The notes below the pieces were generated by a model. The model searched no databases. It was not told where the DNA came from and saw only the letters and a list, made by a program, of their open reading frames with translations. This document shows positions 12,115 through 22,789 of a stretch of DNA of 64,000 nucleotides, one piece after another (position 1 is the stretch's first letter; every line of letters begins with the position of its first letter). Source of the stretch: Eucalyptus grandis (lineage: Eukaryota > Streptophyta > Magnoliopsida > Myrtales > Myrtaceae); NCBI RefSeq assembly GCF_016545825.1, contig NC_052612.1:47289738-47353737 (forward strand), read 5' to 3'. The translations under genes and the position numbers were made by a program.

Positions 12115-13365
12115 TGTTGTTGCAGATATAATCAACTAAAATACAGAAACTTCTCTGTTCTCAGTGAAGGAATGAAGCAGAATATTGTGTTGGAGAAAAC
12201 TTCCGTATTTATTTTGAAGTTAACAAAATATTTCCATCAATCTAGTCTGAAGACCTGCAGACTCTTTCGTCAAAGTTTGAAAATCGTCGGAACACCAGAC
12301 TCAAGATTCAAAGTCTATCCTCATTGATAATTTCTAAATCGTCGAAGAAGACTTATCTAGAGTTGAGTATTTCTTTAAGGATTTGATTCTATCGATTGAA
12401 GAGGATCTCTCGGCTGGATATAGCATCTCGAAATCTATTATTCATTTTGATTTTAATTCAGGTAATTTAGTTTCGTTGATTGGCGAAGCATACTTGGAAT
12501 GTTTTACTTATGGAAACTTAGATTATGATTGTATGGGTAACCATGATTGGTGGACTGTCGTCATATTCGTTAAATAACTTGAGATATCCCTAAATTGATT
12601 CTATCCAACAGGTAGATTGGAAGAGCTCAACGGTTATGAATGCATTGAGGAGTATATAAGGAAAATGTTCTAGTTATTCGAGAGTGTGTGCGATAGATAA
12701 ATTCCAAAGTCTGAAACTCCTTGTTCTTTGTCAATTCAATTATTGAGCGTAAACTTGTACTTAAAAAAGAGTTCATACATTTATGAGACCTTGAGGAAGT
12801 GTAGCAGAGTCTCTACACCGTGTAATCAAGGACCTGATTCTGTAACAACTCTTTTGATTCATAGTGAAATCCAGCCAGTGAGCTGTCAATGTGGGAGAGT
12901 GGACGTAGGCTTGGATTAAGCTGAACCACTATAAATTTTGTGTTCTTATTCTCTTCCCTAAACTCTTTTACTTTACTCGTAACTTTATTTAATTGTTAGA
13001 GTTTCGTTTCTATTTCAAAGTCTACTGTTAAACAGACTCAGGTTAAAAGTAAAGTTTTACACTGTACTTCGCAAAAGATTGTTTTCGCACCTATTCACAT
13101 TCTTTAGGTGCTCATACTAGCATTCACATGTTGAACTTCATACATCGTTAATAAAAAAAAAAATTGTTAAGTACAAGCTAAATAAGAACTTATTTTGAAA
13201 CCGCACATAAACGTGCAAAACATAACTGCACACAAACATCTCGTTCCACTTCCTAGAAAATAACTAACAAATCAATTGAATAATAAATAAACTTGACTAA
13301 ATAAAATAAATAAAAAACAAAGAAAAACGGTAGAACATCAGCAGCACTGAGACACATCTCCAACA
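12115..13365 (-). repeat. 3' LTR of Copia-1, split by a nested solo LTR
   Basis: The two parts (12115-12187 and 13129-13365) match the right LTR at 17429-17736 along its length. This includes the shared block starting CTTCATACATCGTTAATAAA and the end CACATCTCCAACA. After removing the insert and one TSD copy, the length is about 305 bp, close to the 308 bp of the partner. Confidence 0.9.
12188..13128. mobile_element. Nested solo LTR (SIRE family) inside the Copia-1 LTR
   Basis: 941 bp starting TGTTGGAGAAAAC and ending TAGCATTCACA, flanked by TATTG (12183-12187) and TGTTG (13129-13133), which differ at one base. Its ends match the reverse complement of the SIRE-type LTRs at 39675-40584 and 47674-48577 (both start TGTTGGAGAAATCTTC in sense and end near CTCATACTAGCA). 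It is therefore a solo LTR of the same family, in the opposite orientation. It carries no coding sequence. Confidence 0.85.
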
Positions 13366-13411
13366 AACTCCTCATTGGATCAATTGCTGCTACAAACTCC
13401 TATTTTCTCTC

Positions 13412-16400
13412 TTAACAACTCAAATCTTCCAACTGAAGTGGCTTTGTGGATATATTTGCAAGCTGATCTTCAGATCTGCAATAGATCAACTTAACTTCAC
13501 CACTTTGTTGCACCTCACGCAGAAAGAAAAATTTGACTTTGAAATGCTTGGTTTTACCATGGAAAATTGGATTATGTGATATTGCTAAAGCAGCCTGCTT
13601 GTCCACATTAACTTCAATGCAATCACTAGAATTCAACCACAAATCCTTCATTATCTTCTTCAACTACAAAGCTTGATTTATAATTGTAGTAGCTGCTATA
13701 AACTCAGCCTCTGCAATGGACTGAGCTACAATCTCTTGCTTCTTGGAACACCAGGAGAAACAAGAGGAACCAAGAGTGAAGCAGTACCCATATGTACTTT
13801 TCATGTCATCCTTTGAGCCAGCCTAGTCACTATAAAAAAAGCCCTGCAATTTGAACTTCTGACCTTTTCTAAATTTTACACCAAAAAACAATGTTCCTTT
13901 GAGGTATCTCAAGACTCTTTTTGCAGCAACCAAATGTAACTGACTAGGACTACTCACGAACCTGGATAGAACACTTACATCAAATAGAATATTTGGTCTA
14001 GTTGCTGTAAGATACATGAAACATCCAATCAAACTTCAATACATAGAAGCATCTACTGCATCTGTTCCGTCATTCTTCTGCAGCTTCTCCTTAGTAGCCA
14101 TAGGAGTGCTTACAATTCAACAATCTTCCATCTGAAACTTCTTCAGAATTTCCATCATGTATTTTTTCTGGTAGATAAAGATCTCATGTGAAGCTTGTTT
14201 GACTTCTAGACCCAAAAAGTAAGCTATCTTTCCCAAGTATGACATCTCAAAACCTGTAAACAGACCTTGCTTCACCCTCTCTATTAGTTCCACATCATTC
14301 CCTGTCACCAATAAATCATCTACATAGAGTGACAGAATTACAACACTGTGATTCACCCTCTTGACATAGAGAGTGAACTCACTCAAGTTTCTTACAAAGT
14401 GAAAATTCTGTAAATATCGATCTATCTTCCCATACCAAGCTCTTGGAGCCTGCTTCAGTCCATATAGAGCTTTCCTCAATCTGTATACCTTCTCTTCTTG
14501 CCCTTTGATACTAAAGCCTTCAGGTTGTTAAGCAAAAATCTCCTCCTCAAGCTCTCCATTCAGAAATGTAGACTTGACATCTAACTGAAATATAGACCAC
14601 CCATTCTCTGTTGCAACGGCTAATAGTAGTCTGATTGTATCAAGTCTTGCAATAGGAGCAAATGTTTCAGAATAGTCTACTCCTCATATTTGAGCATAGC
14701 CTTTCACAACCAATTTGGCTTTGTGTTTATTGACAGTACCATCAGGAATAAGTTTTGTTTTGAACACCCACTTAACTCCGATTACATTCTTATCAGGTGG
14801 TCTGTCGACAAGCTCCCATGTGTGGTTTTTCTGAATCATTGCGAACTCCTCCTGCATTGCTACAATCCACCTCTAATCCTCCTTAGCTTCCACAAAGTTA
14901 GATGGTTCAAGCACTGCCACATTGTTTCTTTCATAGATTTTAACAAGTGACCTTGTGCCTCATATTGACATATCATCCATACTATCTTCCAGTCCATCCA
15001 CAACTTCATCAACCTCTACAATTGTTGTAGGTTGTTGTTTTGTAGATTGCTGTTGTCCTGCATTCTTTTCTTCCATCCAATTCCACTCATCTTTATCTAG
15101 AAAAACAACATCCTTGCTCACAGACACCTTCCTTGTCATAAGGTAAAAAATCCTGTAAGCCTTTGATTGGAGATTGTACCAAATGAAGATTCCAAGCTCA
15201 GCTCTTTTATCTAACTTGTCCCTCTTGACCTGAGGAACATGAGTATAACACAAACACCAAAAAACCTTCAAATTCTTCATAAAAGGTTTAACATCATACC
15301 AAACTTCAAAAGGTGTTGACCTCTCTAAGGCATTTGTGGGTAATCTGTTCAACATGAACACTGCATTATTAGCTGCTTTAGCCTAGAACCTCTTAGGTAA
15401 CATCTTCTCATGCATCATACATCTAGCTATCTCCATAATGCTTATGTTTTTCCTCTCACTGACCCCATTCTGTTGAGGTGAAAGGGAGCAGTGAATTACT
15501 GCATAATGCCTGCTTGCTCACAGTTTAACTTAAACTTGTGAGCAGTATACTCAGAACCATTGTTAGACCTGAGCATTTTAATTTTCTTCCCACTCTGATT
15601 CTCAACTAAGGCTTTGAACTTCATAAACACATTAGCAACTTCAAATTTGGCTTGCAGAAAATAAATCCAACTCATCCTAGTCATGTCATCAGTGAAAGTA
15701 ATGAAATACCTGCTACCATTGAGAGATGGCTTAGACATAGGTCCACATAAATCTATGTGGACTAATTGCAGCTTCTCACATGCTCTCCAACCTCCTCATT
15801 TGAAAGGAAATCTGGCTTGCTTGCCAAGAAGACAAGTTCTGCACCGTGAAAATTCCTCCTCCAAACTTGGCAAGTCATTTGCCAAGCTATTCCTCTGCAT
15901 AAACAACATGTTCTTTCTGTGAACATGCCCAAGCCTTTTATGTCATAGCTCTGCATTTTCTTCTTCGCACTTTAAAGCCATTTGTTGCATCTCTTGTGAC
16001 TTGAACATGAAGTTCTTGTCCCTCATTGGCATTCTCAGCACTTCTTTGCTAGCTGCATTATCAATAAGACATTCATTCCCTTCAAACTTCACCTTATAGC
16101 CATTTTCAACTAATTGACCAATACTTAACAAATTTTGGTCAACTTTTGGCACAAAGAGAACATCACTGATCAATTTCACCTCTTGATTTCCTTCAATAGC
16201 TACTGTACCCTTCCCTTACACTTTAATATATTGTCCATTTGCCAATTCTGACTCTAGAGGTGACTAACTTGTTTAGACTCCTAAATAGCTTCAAATTGCC
16301 AGTCATATGATTGGTACAACCACTATCCACCAGCCATGCATCATTCTCAACATAAGAGCCTGAATAAGAAGCTGCAAACAAGTGTTCTTCCTCAGTCTCA

Positions 16401-17257
16401 TTCATTACTACTTGTACTTCTCCTGCTTGCTGGTAAATTTTCTCTTTGTAGACCGCTTCCATGTGACCAAACTTGTGACATCTTCTACACTTAGCATTAG
16501 GCTTCATCCAACATCTAAAAGACCGATGATTAGTTCCACCACAATATTGACAAGGCTTCTTGTTCTTCTTCCATTTGCCAGACCTACTAGAATTTCCTTC
16601 TTTTGCTACAAACTTGGAGTCACCAGCATTTCCTTTGGACTGATTTCATTTCTTCCCTTTGCCTCCATCATTGGACTTCACTCTAGCTTGCAGTGCACCC
16701 TCTACAGGCTCTTCTCTTCTAATCAGTCTTCTATGCTCCAGTGCTTGCATGGCATTTAACAATTTTGCAAGCTTTAAGTCAGCTAAGTTTATTGTATTTT
16801 CCAGAGAAGCTATGGTGGCTTCAAACTTCTCTAGAAGAGACACTAGGATCTTCTGAACCAGCCTTTCATCCTTCAAGTCAGTCCCTAAGACTTTGATTTT
16901 TTCAGCTATCTCAATCAGCCTATCAGAATATTCCTTCACTGACTCTGAATCCTTCATCTACTGTCTCTCAAACTCCCTCAAGAGATTCAACACCTTCATG
17001 CTCCTCATTTTCTCATCTCCCTCGTATTCATCCTTCAAGAAATCCCATATTGCTTTTGTAGAATCACATCTCATGATCCTTGTGAAAATAGGGGGTGAGA
17101 CAGCAGCATACAAGCAAGACTTTGCCTTGGCCTTCCTTGTGGTTCTCTCTTTATGGTACTTTATTTGATTCAAGGTCGGATTATTTGGAAGTGGAGCAAC
17201 CTCATAATCATTCTCCACAGCCTCCCATAGATCATGACCCTCCAAGAATGCTGTCAT
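13412..17257 (-). pseudogene. Copia-1 gag-pol remnant
   Basis: Degraded polyprotein in several frames, in the order gag-protease-integrase-RT-RNase H. Gag is at 17257-16646, with an internal stop between two gag ORFs. The zinc knuckle CRRCHKFGHMEAVY (about 16490) has lost its last cysteine. Protease WLVDSGCTNHM is near 16335. Integrase is at 16179-14960; its second catalytic Asp is changed ([10 protein letters not shown] where LRSDNG is usual, about 15560). RT with YVDD is at 14479-14117 and RNase H at 14032-13412. The protein is not functional. Confidence 0.9.
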
Positions 17258-17410
17258 CTTGACAGCCCAAGCTTAATAATTTTCCCTAGTAAAGACTGGA
17301 GCAGCCATTGCAGAGAATCCACTTGATCCTACCACCATCAGCCTTTTTCTTTGCAGATTGGAAGCAATCTTCACTCACTTACCCTCACTTTACAGTCCCT
17401 TAAGATCCCA

Positions 17411-17428
17411 CAGAGGCTCTGATACCAC
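17411..17428 (-). other. Primer-binding site of Copia-1 (tRNA-iMet type)
   Basis: Immediately inside the 5' LTR the minus strand reads GTGGTATCAGAGCCTCTG. The TGGTATCAGAGCC core is the standard plant initiator-methionine tRNA primer site. It fixes the element's orientation and the LTR border. Confidence 0.85.
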
Positions 17429-17736
17429 TGTTATTGCAGAAATAATCAACTAAAAAACATAAACTTCTCTATTACACTGAGAGAGAAGGAATGAAGTAGA
17501 ACATTGAACTTCATACATCGTTAATAAAAAAAAAAAAAACTGTCAAGTATAAGCTAAATAAGAACCTGTTTTGAAACCGCACACAAACGTGCAAAACATA
17601 ACCGCACACAAACGTCTTGTTCCACTTCCTAGAAAATAGCTAACAAACCAATTGCATAATAAATAGACCTAACTGAATAAAAAAAAACAAAAAGAAAAAG
17701 ACAAAACATCAGCAGCACTGAGACACATCTCCAACA
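17429..17736 (-). repeat. 5' LTR of Copia-1
   Basis: 308 bp, starts TGTTATTGCAG and ends ATCTCCAACA on the plus strand. It pairs with the split left LTR at 12115-13365. Confidence 0.92.
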
Positions 17737-17767
17737 AGTTCGAAGATGATTCGTGCGGGCTTTGAGG

Positions 17768-17777
17768 GTGTATATAT
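17768..17777 (-). promoter_or_regulatory. TATA box of U-box copy A, displaced by Copia-1
   Basis: A TATATA motif in the same context as the TATA boxes of the other copies (GTGCGGG..TTT..GAGGGT, then TATATATGA). It lies 32 bases beyond the Copia-1 insertion, so the element separates it from the ATG of copy A by about 5.9 kb. Confidence 0.6.
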
Positions 17778-17872
17778 GAAGTTAAAAGGATGAGACATTC
17801 AAAAGTGAGAAGGTCCAAGTTCGAGCAGGGCTCACACGAAGCACACACACCACGAACGAGAGAGAGAGGGAG

Positions 17873-17986
17873 AGTCAAAAGGAGCCGTCGAAATAGCCCG
17901 TGCTCTTTCCTTCTTCGCCAGTCTTTATGCAATCTCGGACTATTCCGAGGAAAGAGCAAGTGCTACTCAGGCAACTCCTTTTGACT
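17873..17986. repeat. Promoter inverted repeat, unit A
   Basis: Imperfect inverted repeat: AGTCAAAAGGAG...GTGCTCTTTCC facing GGAAAGAGCA...CTCCTTTTGACT, bordered by GA/CT tracts. In this unit the G-box cores present in units B-D are decayed (CCCGTG and CAAGTG). The same structure occurs upstream of all four U-box copies. Confidence 0.8.
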
Positions 17987-18191
17987 CTCTCTCTCTCTCT
18001 CTCTCTAGATTAAGAGGGTGTCGAACTCCTCCGTTTCGGTCCACTTTAAAAATTGCACGTTTCGGTGCCCACAAAGTCGACTGGAGAGATATTGTCAATC
18101 TTAAATTGTAATATTCACGGCTAATCCGTCGTAAGAAAAGGCATGAAAGTGCAATGAAATGATCTTATCAAACTTTCATATGGACAATTCG
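17987..18191. other. Unit A upstream spacer (truncated)
   Basis: Starts with the spacer sequence shared by all units (CACGTTTCGGTGCC...GTCAACTGGAGAGA type) and breaks off near 18191 into a MITE tail. The next roughly 3.9 kb of spacer seen in unit B (27620-31490), including the small ORF block, is missing here. Confidence 0.7.
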
Positions 18192-18507
18192 CCCAGCGAT
18201 GGCAAGGCGAGTTTCACCATTGGCCAGCAAGGTTGCCTCAATCCAACAATCGGCTAGAGAAGGAAGGAAAAAAAAATTAACAAAAAAATTCAAAAAAATT
18301 ATATATTATTAAAATATTGTCGATGTCAGCATCGGTCAAATAGTCGTTATTAACCAATGTTAATGTCAGCGTTGATCAAACAATTTGGTCGAATGAGCTA
18401 AATTGATATAAATGCAAAATAATTAAGACTCAATTGATCAAGAAAATAAGTTTACGACTGAATTAACGCAATTACAAAGAATTTAGGGCTTTCTTTGTAA
18501 TTCTCCT
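18192..18507. mobile_element. Right half of a Mutator-type MITE (deletion remnant)
   Basis: Matches the right half of the MITE at 31051-31819, from the GATGGCAAGGC block through to the TIR-like end AATTCTCCTAG. It is followed by the same flank (TTTTGATATGTAAATCACTC). The left half and its flank are absent. Confidence 0.75.
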
Positions 18508-18867
18508 AGTTTTGATATGTAAATCACTCATATTATCGTACCAAAAGTAGATGATAAGAATGATTAACCATGTCGTGGAGCAGCATTCTTTTTGGGTCTT
18601 TGCTTGAATCGCTAGAAATTTACAACAGTCGAAAGTCTCCTGCTTTTGAAATGGTTTTGCGTTCTTCTTTCATTCGCGTGGTCGATTTCTGGACATAAGC
18701 AGCTTCCCCTTGTTTGGAAACCCGACACCCAATTTTTCAAAAAGTATATCCATGTCGATTTCATATATCGCATTCTTCATCAAAAAAATGAACAATGTGT
18801 ACAATTGATTGACCTATCTAAAGAACTGTCTAAATGAAGTTTTACAAAGGAAAAGCTGATTCTCTTC
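18508..18867. other. Unit B 3' flank
   Basis: Shared downstream flank of the U-box unit, closely matching 31820-32180 and in part 50277-50446. No coding potential is seen. It would contain the 3' UTR and polyadenylation region of copy B. Confidence 0.6.
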
Positions 18868-19936
18868 TCATGCTAGATAAGAAGAAAGGAACTCAGCAAG
18901 AAATACACGGAGAGTTCTTCCATGCCCGGGCATGCAATTTGAGAATCTTTTTCGCCTTTCTCTGGTCTTGCTTGTGCCCTCAAATTGAAGGACTAGACAC
19001 AACTTCGCAGCAACGCCTACTTGCAACATCTCTTGCACGATGCTCGGCGTTGCTGAGAACTTGGAGATGGACAAGAGAATCCTGACACATCTCTTCGACA
19101 CGATGGCGATCCCCGCTCCGTGCTTCAACAACTCAGCTCTTCCCTCTGCCCATTGGCACAGCACGTCCAAAAGTATAAGGATCATTTCGCTCTGCCTTTT
19201 GTCATATGAATCGAGAAAAAGATCGATCAAGACTGGCACGGCACAGGCTTCCACAGCTTTGAGACGGTTCTGACACATCCGGCAGACTCGGATGAGCAAT
19301 TTCAGTGCAGATTTCGTTGCCTTCAGCGAGACATGATCACGCAAAGGTGAACTACTTCGACGAACAATTCCATCCTCAAACTTGAGAGATGAATAATATC
19401 AGTAACTTCAAACGTCGACTTTAGCAACATGACTGCGTATGCCCTAGACTCACAGGTTCCGCTCCTCATGATTCGAGTCAACGAGTCGACAAACACTCCG
19501 CCGTTGCTTATGAGATTCTTAAGGCTGGTTTCAGAGAGTTGTAGGTGATAAAGTACGGCCAGAACCTCATCAAACGGTCCATTTGTGACCTCCAAACTGC
19601 CACAGTTGGACGCGGAGGTTTCATTTTTCACTAGTGCCGCCAAGAAGTCAGCGGCACCAGCGGCTTCAATGCAGCATCGATTAGTGGCGTTCTCTTTGAC
19701 AATCGACCGCAGTCTTTTGAGACACTTGCTTCGCATCTCCGGGGACTTGGCCTCGCGGAGGAGCTTAGCAATCTGGGACTTGCTTATAGGAGGTCTTGGG
19801 GTCGGAATCGTTTCGATGCCGTGCGCAGCATTGAGGGTGCACCACGACTGGATGAGACGCCGGAGCGTGAGGTTGGGCGTCAATTGCAGTCTGGAATCGC
19901 TTGCTTGGTCATGGGGCCTGTGCCTTTCTTGGTGGA
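18868..19936 (-). pseudogene. U-box E3 ligase copy B, 3' part (ARM region, U-box cut)
   Basis: Minus-strand remnant matching copy C from the second half of the U-box onward: LTLRRLIQSWC, then the linker ETIPTPRPPISKSQIAKLL, the ARM blocks, and LCLVLQFEGTSKT near the C-terminus. It reads in two frames (19991-19323 and 19344-18868), with a frame change near 19340. A stretch matching ILRVSATASER of copy C is deleted near 19090. The U-box is interrupted at 19936 by a solo LTR; the missing N-terminal part is at 21805-21928. Clearly a pseudogene. Confidence 0.93.
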
Positions 19937-21070
19937 TGTTGTGGAAAGCTCGAACAATAAAATAGACAAAAGTTGAAAATATATCAAACATGAGATTTAC
20001 ATGGTTCGATCGTAAAGACCTAAGTCAATGGGGAGAGTAGCAATGAGTTTACTATAAATCAAGTGACATAATAGAGATTACACACTTGAATCATTCAAAC
20101 ACTCTCAGTATTTCCCAAGCCTCAATTATACTCAATAACACACGCGGTGTTTAGCTCGAAAATTCCTCGCTAAAATAACCTCTCAACGTCACAAAGAGAT
20201 TCACAAATCTTACCACAAGATTTCATGAGGGAAAATTGTCCAAAGAGTCCTAAACCAATTGTACTTTTGCCAATTCAGTCCTAAACCTTTTAATTTTGTC
20301 AATTAAGTTCTAAACCTTTCACTTCTTGTCGATTAAGTCCATTCGGCCAATTTTGGCTGGAAATATTGATGTGGATGTTGGTGGTGCCACGTAGGACTGT
20401 CGCGTTGACGTGGACAATTTTTAATAATATTTTAATATTTTTGAATTTAAATTTAAAATTTTATTTATTTATTTATTTTATTTTTTTGCTTTCTTGGCCT
20501 TTTCATGGTTGGCCACCGCCACACGCAACGGCTAGCCACCGGCCATAGCCAACCGGCTACCCTCGCTTGCCACGGGCGGGGCCCCGGTCGGCGAGGCCGA
20601 CCCTCGCCCCTCGGCTAGGTGATGGCGACGACTTGTGACGACGCCAATCACGAATGACGAGAAGAAGAAGACGACGGGGAAAAGGAGAGCCAAGAACAAT
20701 CAAAGAAGTACTAACAAATTCTCGCAAGTCGTTGTCGTCACCATCACCCGACCAGGGCGAGGGCCGGCCTTGCGGATCTGGTCTAGGCGAGGCCGATGCT
20801 CGATTGGGCGAGGGCGAGCCCGACGAGGGCTCCCTCGCTAGATCTCGGCGAGGCCAGCCTTCACCCAGGCTAGGGTGGCCTCGCCCGGAGTGCCCGGCCG
20901 ACGCCGGCGAGGCCGCCCTGGCCTGGGCGAGGGCTCCCCTCGCCGGGGCTCGTCCTCGCCCACCCGAGCCTCACCTATGGTGGGCGAGGCTAGCCGACTA
21001 GCCATCGCCGGTGGCTGGTCGTTGCTTGTGGCCGATGGCTGGTGGCTAGCCACCGGCAAAGGCCAAAGCC

Positions 21071-21101
<31 letters not shown>

Positions 21102-21799
21102 AAAATAAAAAAATTTTAAAAAAAAAAAAAAAATATTATTAAAAGAATCCACGTCAGTGCCGGCAGTCCTACGTGGCATTGCTAGCGTCCACGTCAGCAT
21201 TTTCTTGCCAAAATTGGCCGGATAGATTGAATCGGTAAGAAATGAAAATGTTTAGGACTTAATTGGCAAAATTAAAAGGTTTAGAACTGAATTGACAAAA
21301 GTGCAATAGATTTATGACTTTTTGACAATTTTTCCAATTTCATGACTACAAACACAAATTTTTCTTGGATGTAAATCACGAATAAACTTTGCCGCACGAG
21401 AAATATGAATATCCACTATCAAGCACCCAGCGCCTATGGACATCTCTCACAAACAAAGAAACCACGGCACTTCGATCGACAACAGTGCTTGGAGACTCTT
21501 CCAAAATCCCACGATCTCATGTATATATACGTACGCCACCTGTATTAGAGAGGAAATAGAATCCAACTAGGATTTGGTCAATCCAAGTTCAATTTTGGAC
21601 TTTCTCGTTTCATCCTGGCCGACTGCATCAAGGAGCAGATGTGCCTCGGTCCAAGATTTTAAATCTTGTCGACCGGCTTTAGCTAAATATGACGTCAACC
21701 AGAAGACTAACTTGTGTATCCCTCTCCCTTTATTTCAATTAATTTTATTTTCAAAATTTAGCTTTTTCTTCGGGTTTAAACTCGAGACATATTTTAACA
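19937..21799. mobile_element. Solo LTR splitting U-box copy B
   Basis: Starts TGTTGTGGAAAGC and ends ATTTTAACA, flanked by perfect 5-bp TSDs GTGGA (19932-19936 and 21800-21804). Without the nested MITE it is about 745 bp. Non-coding. Removing it and one TSD rejoins the U-box region as in copies C and D, so this is a genuine empty/filled site pair within the window. Confidence 0.9.
20229..21336. mobile_element. Mutator-type MITE with perfect 9-bp TSD, nested in the solo LTR
   Basis: 1108 bp, left end GGGAAAATTGTCC, right end GACAATTTTTCCA (terminal inverted repeat), flanked by perfect 9-bp TSDs ATTTCATGA (20220-20228 and 21337-21345). Near each end runs a string of CCTAAACC/TTTAGGAC-type repeats. 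The core (20560-21050) is very GC-rich, with repeated GGCGAGG words and an A-tract at 21068-21099. No transposase. The 9-bp TSD points to mobilisation by a Mutator-like transposase. Confidence 0.9.
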
Positions 21800-21928
21800 G
21801 TGGAAAACAACAACTTCTCCATGCTCTCGCGGTCCTACGTTATATCGAGTGGGGACTGTGACGGGGTCCTTCATGAGCTGGGAAGAAATCAGGCATACTT
21901 AGAACGAGGGAATTTTGACTTCCTCCAT
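21800..21928 (-). pseudogene. U-box copy B, 5' fragment (start of U-box)
   Basis: The ATG is at 21928. The fragment matches the first 43 or so codons of copy C (MEEV.IPSF, LMKDP), but a small indel after IPSF introduces an early stop and shifts the frame. With 18868-19936 it forms one U-box gene split by the solo LTR. Confidence 0.88.
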
Positions 21929-22126
21929 CTGAATCGAATCTAGATTGCGAAAGAGACGAGGGACTTTATAACCCCGAGAGAGAGAGAGACTTGAAAAGGG
22001 CAAAGGCCAGAGAAGAGCTCAAAAAATGCTTATGAATCCCTCCAAGAAGAAGAAGGGTTTGAACGATTTGATGGAGTTGGTTGAGTTCAGCTGGGTTTGA
22101 AGATGATTTGTGCGAGTTTTAAGGGT

Positions 22127-22136
22127 TTTATATATG
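22127..22136 (-). promoter_or_regulatory. TATA box of U-box copy B
   Basis: CATATATAAAA on the minus strand, about 200 bases upstream of the copy B ATG, at the same place as in copies C and D. Confidence 0.55.
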
Positions 22137-22194
22137 AAGTTGGGTGGATGAGAAATTTCAGAATTGAGAAGATCAAAACACGGGTAAGTTCGTG

Positions 22195-22765
22195 TGAAGA
22201 TGATGCATTCATACAGAAGATTCAACAATGCCGAAGCACGTTACGGAAAGAATTGAAGAACACAGAAATAGGAAAGTATAGATGTATGAATCGAGATTGA
22301 TCAATGAAAAACTCTGTATATACTCTTCTGTATTTGATCTCAATGTACTTCAAGATCTTTACATCAATTGAAAGAAAAGCTCTCTATACTCTCATCACTC
22401 TTTCTCTCTAGCTTTCTGCAGTAACCAGAAGAATGATTACTATTTTCCTTACCCCTCTCTTTCTCATTACGAAGCTATATAAGGAAGGTGAAGACTTAAC
22501 GAGACCAACTAACCTGTTTTTACTTTATAACTAACCAACGACTTTATGTATCTTCATAGAGGTAATCCGAATCCGAATCCGATCCTTGTTTATCCTCTTT
22601 GACTGCTTTTCCATCGTTGATCATCAACTTCATTACTCTTTATCTTAGCCATTCATTTCTACTGATTCTCTTCTTGCTTTATCAGCCTTCGCAGCATCCT
22701 CTGTTCTAATATCAGCAACAGTTTCAGCAGCACCATCTGCTCTCTGGTGATATATGTTCTTAACA
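22195..22765 (-). repeat. 3' LTR of Copia-3
   Basis: 571 bp. On the minus strand it starts TGTTAAGAACATATATC and ends GCATCATCTTCACA. A purine-rich tract (22766-22780, minus-strand TTTGAGGGGGAA) directly abuts it, as expected for a 3' LTR. Confidence 0.85.
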
Positions 22766-22789
22766 TTCCCCCTCAAATTTGGAGTAGAT

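Larger units (their letters stand above)
12115..17736 (-). mobile_element. Copia-1 LTR retrotransposon, Tork-like, in the leader of U-box copy A
   Basis: A complete but decayed Ty1/copia element on the minus strand. The right (5') LTR is 17429-17736 (about 308 bp, TG...CA). The left (3') LTR is 12115-13365 and contains a nested solo LTR. It is flanked by near-identical 5-bp repeats, GGTTC (12110-12114) and AGTTC (17737-17741). In sister units the two flanks are contiguous, giving an empty site. The element lies between the TATA box (about 17770) and the ATG (11879) of copy A, inside what would be the transcribed leader. Lineage is judged from the short LTR and protein motifs only. Confidence 0.92.

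Noticed and set aside
19990..20015. tRNA-like GGTTCGATC motif
   Set aside because: No acceptor or anticodon stems could be folded around it, and it lies in the solo LTR.
20654..21001. Arg/Pro-rich ORF
   Set aside because: Inside the nested MITE core; composition artefact.
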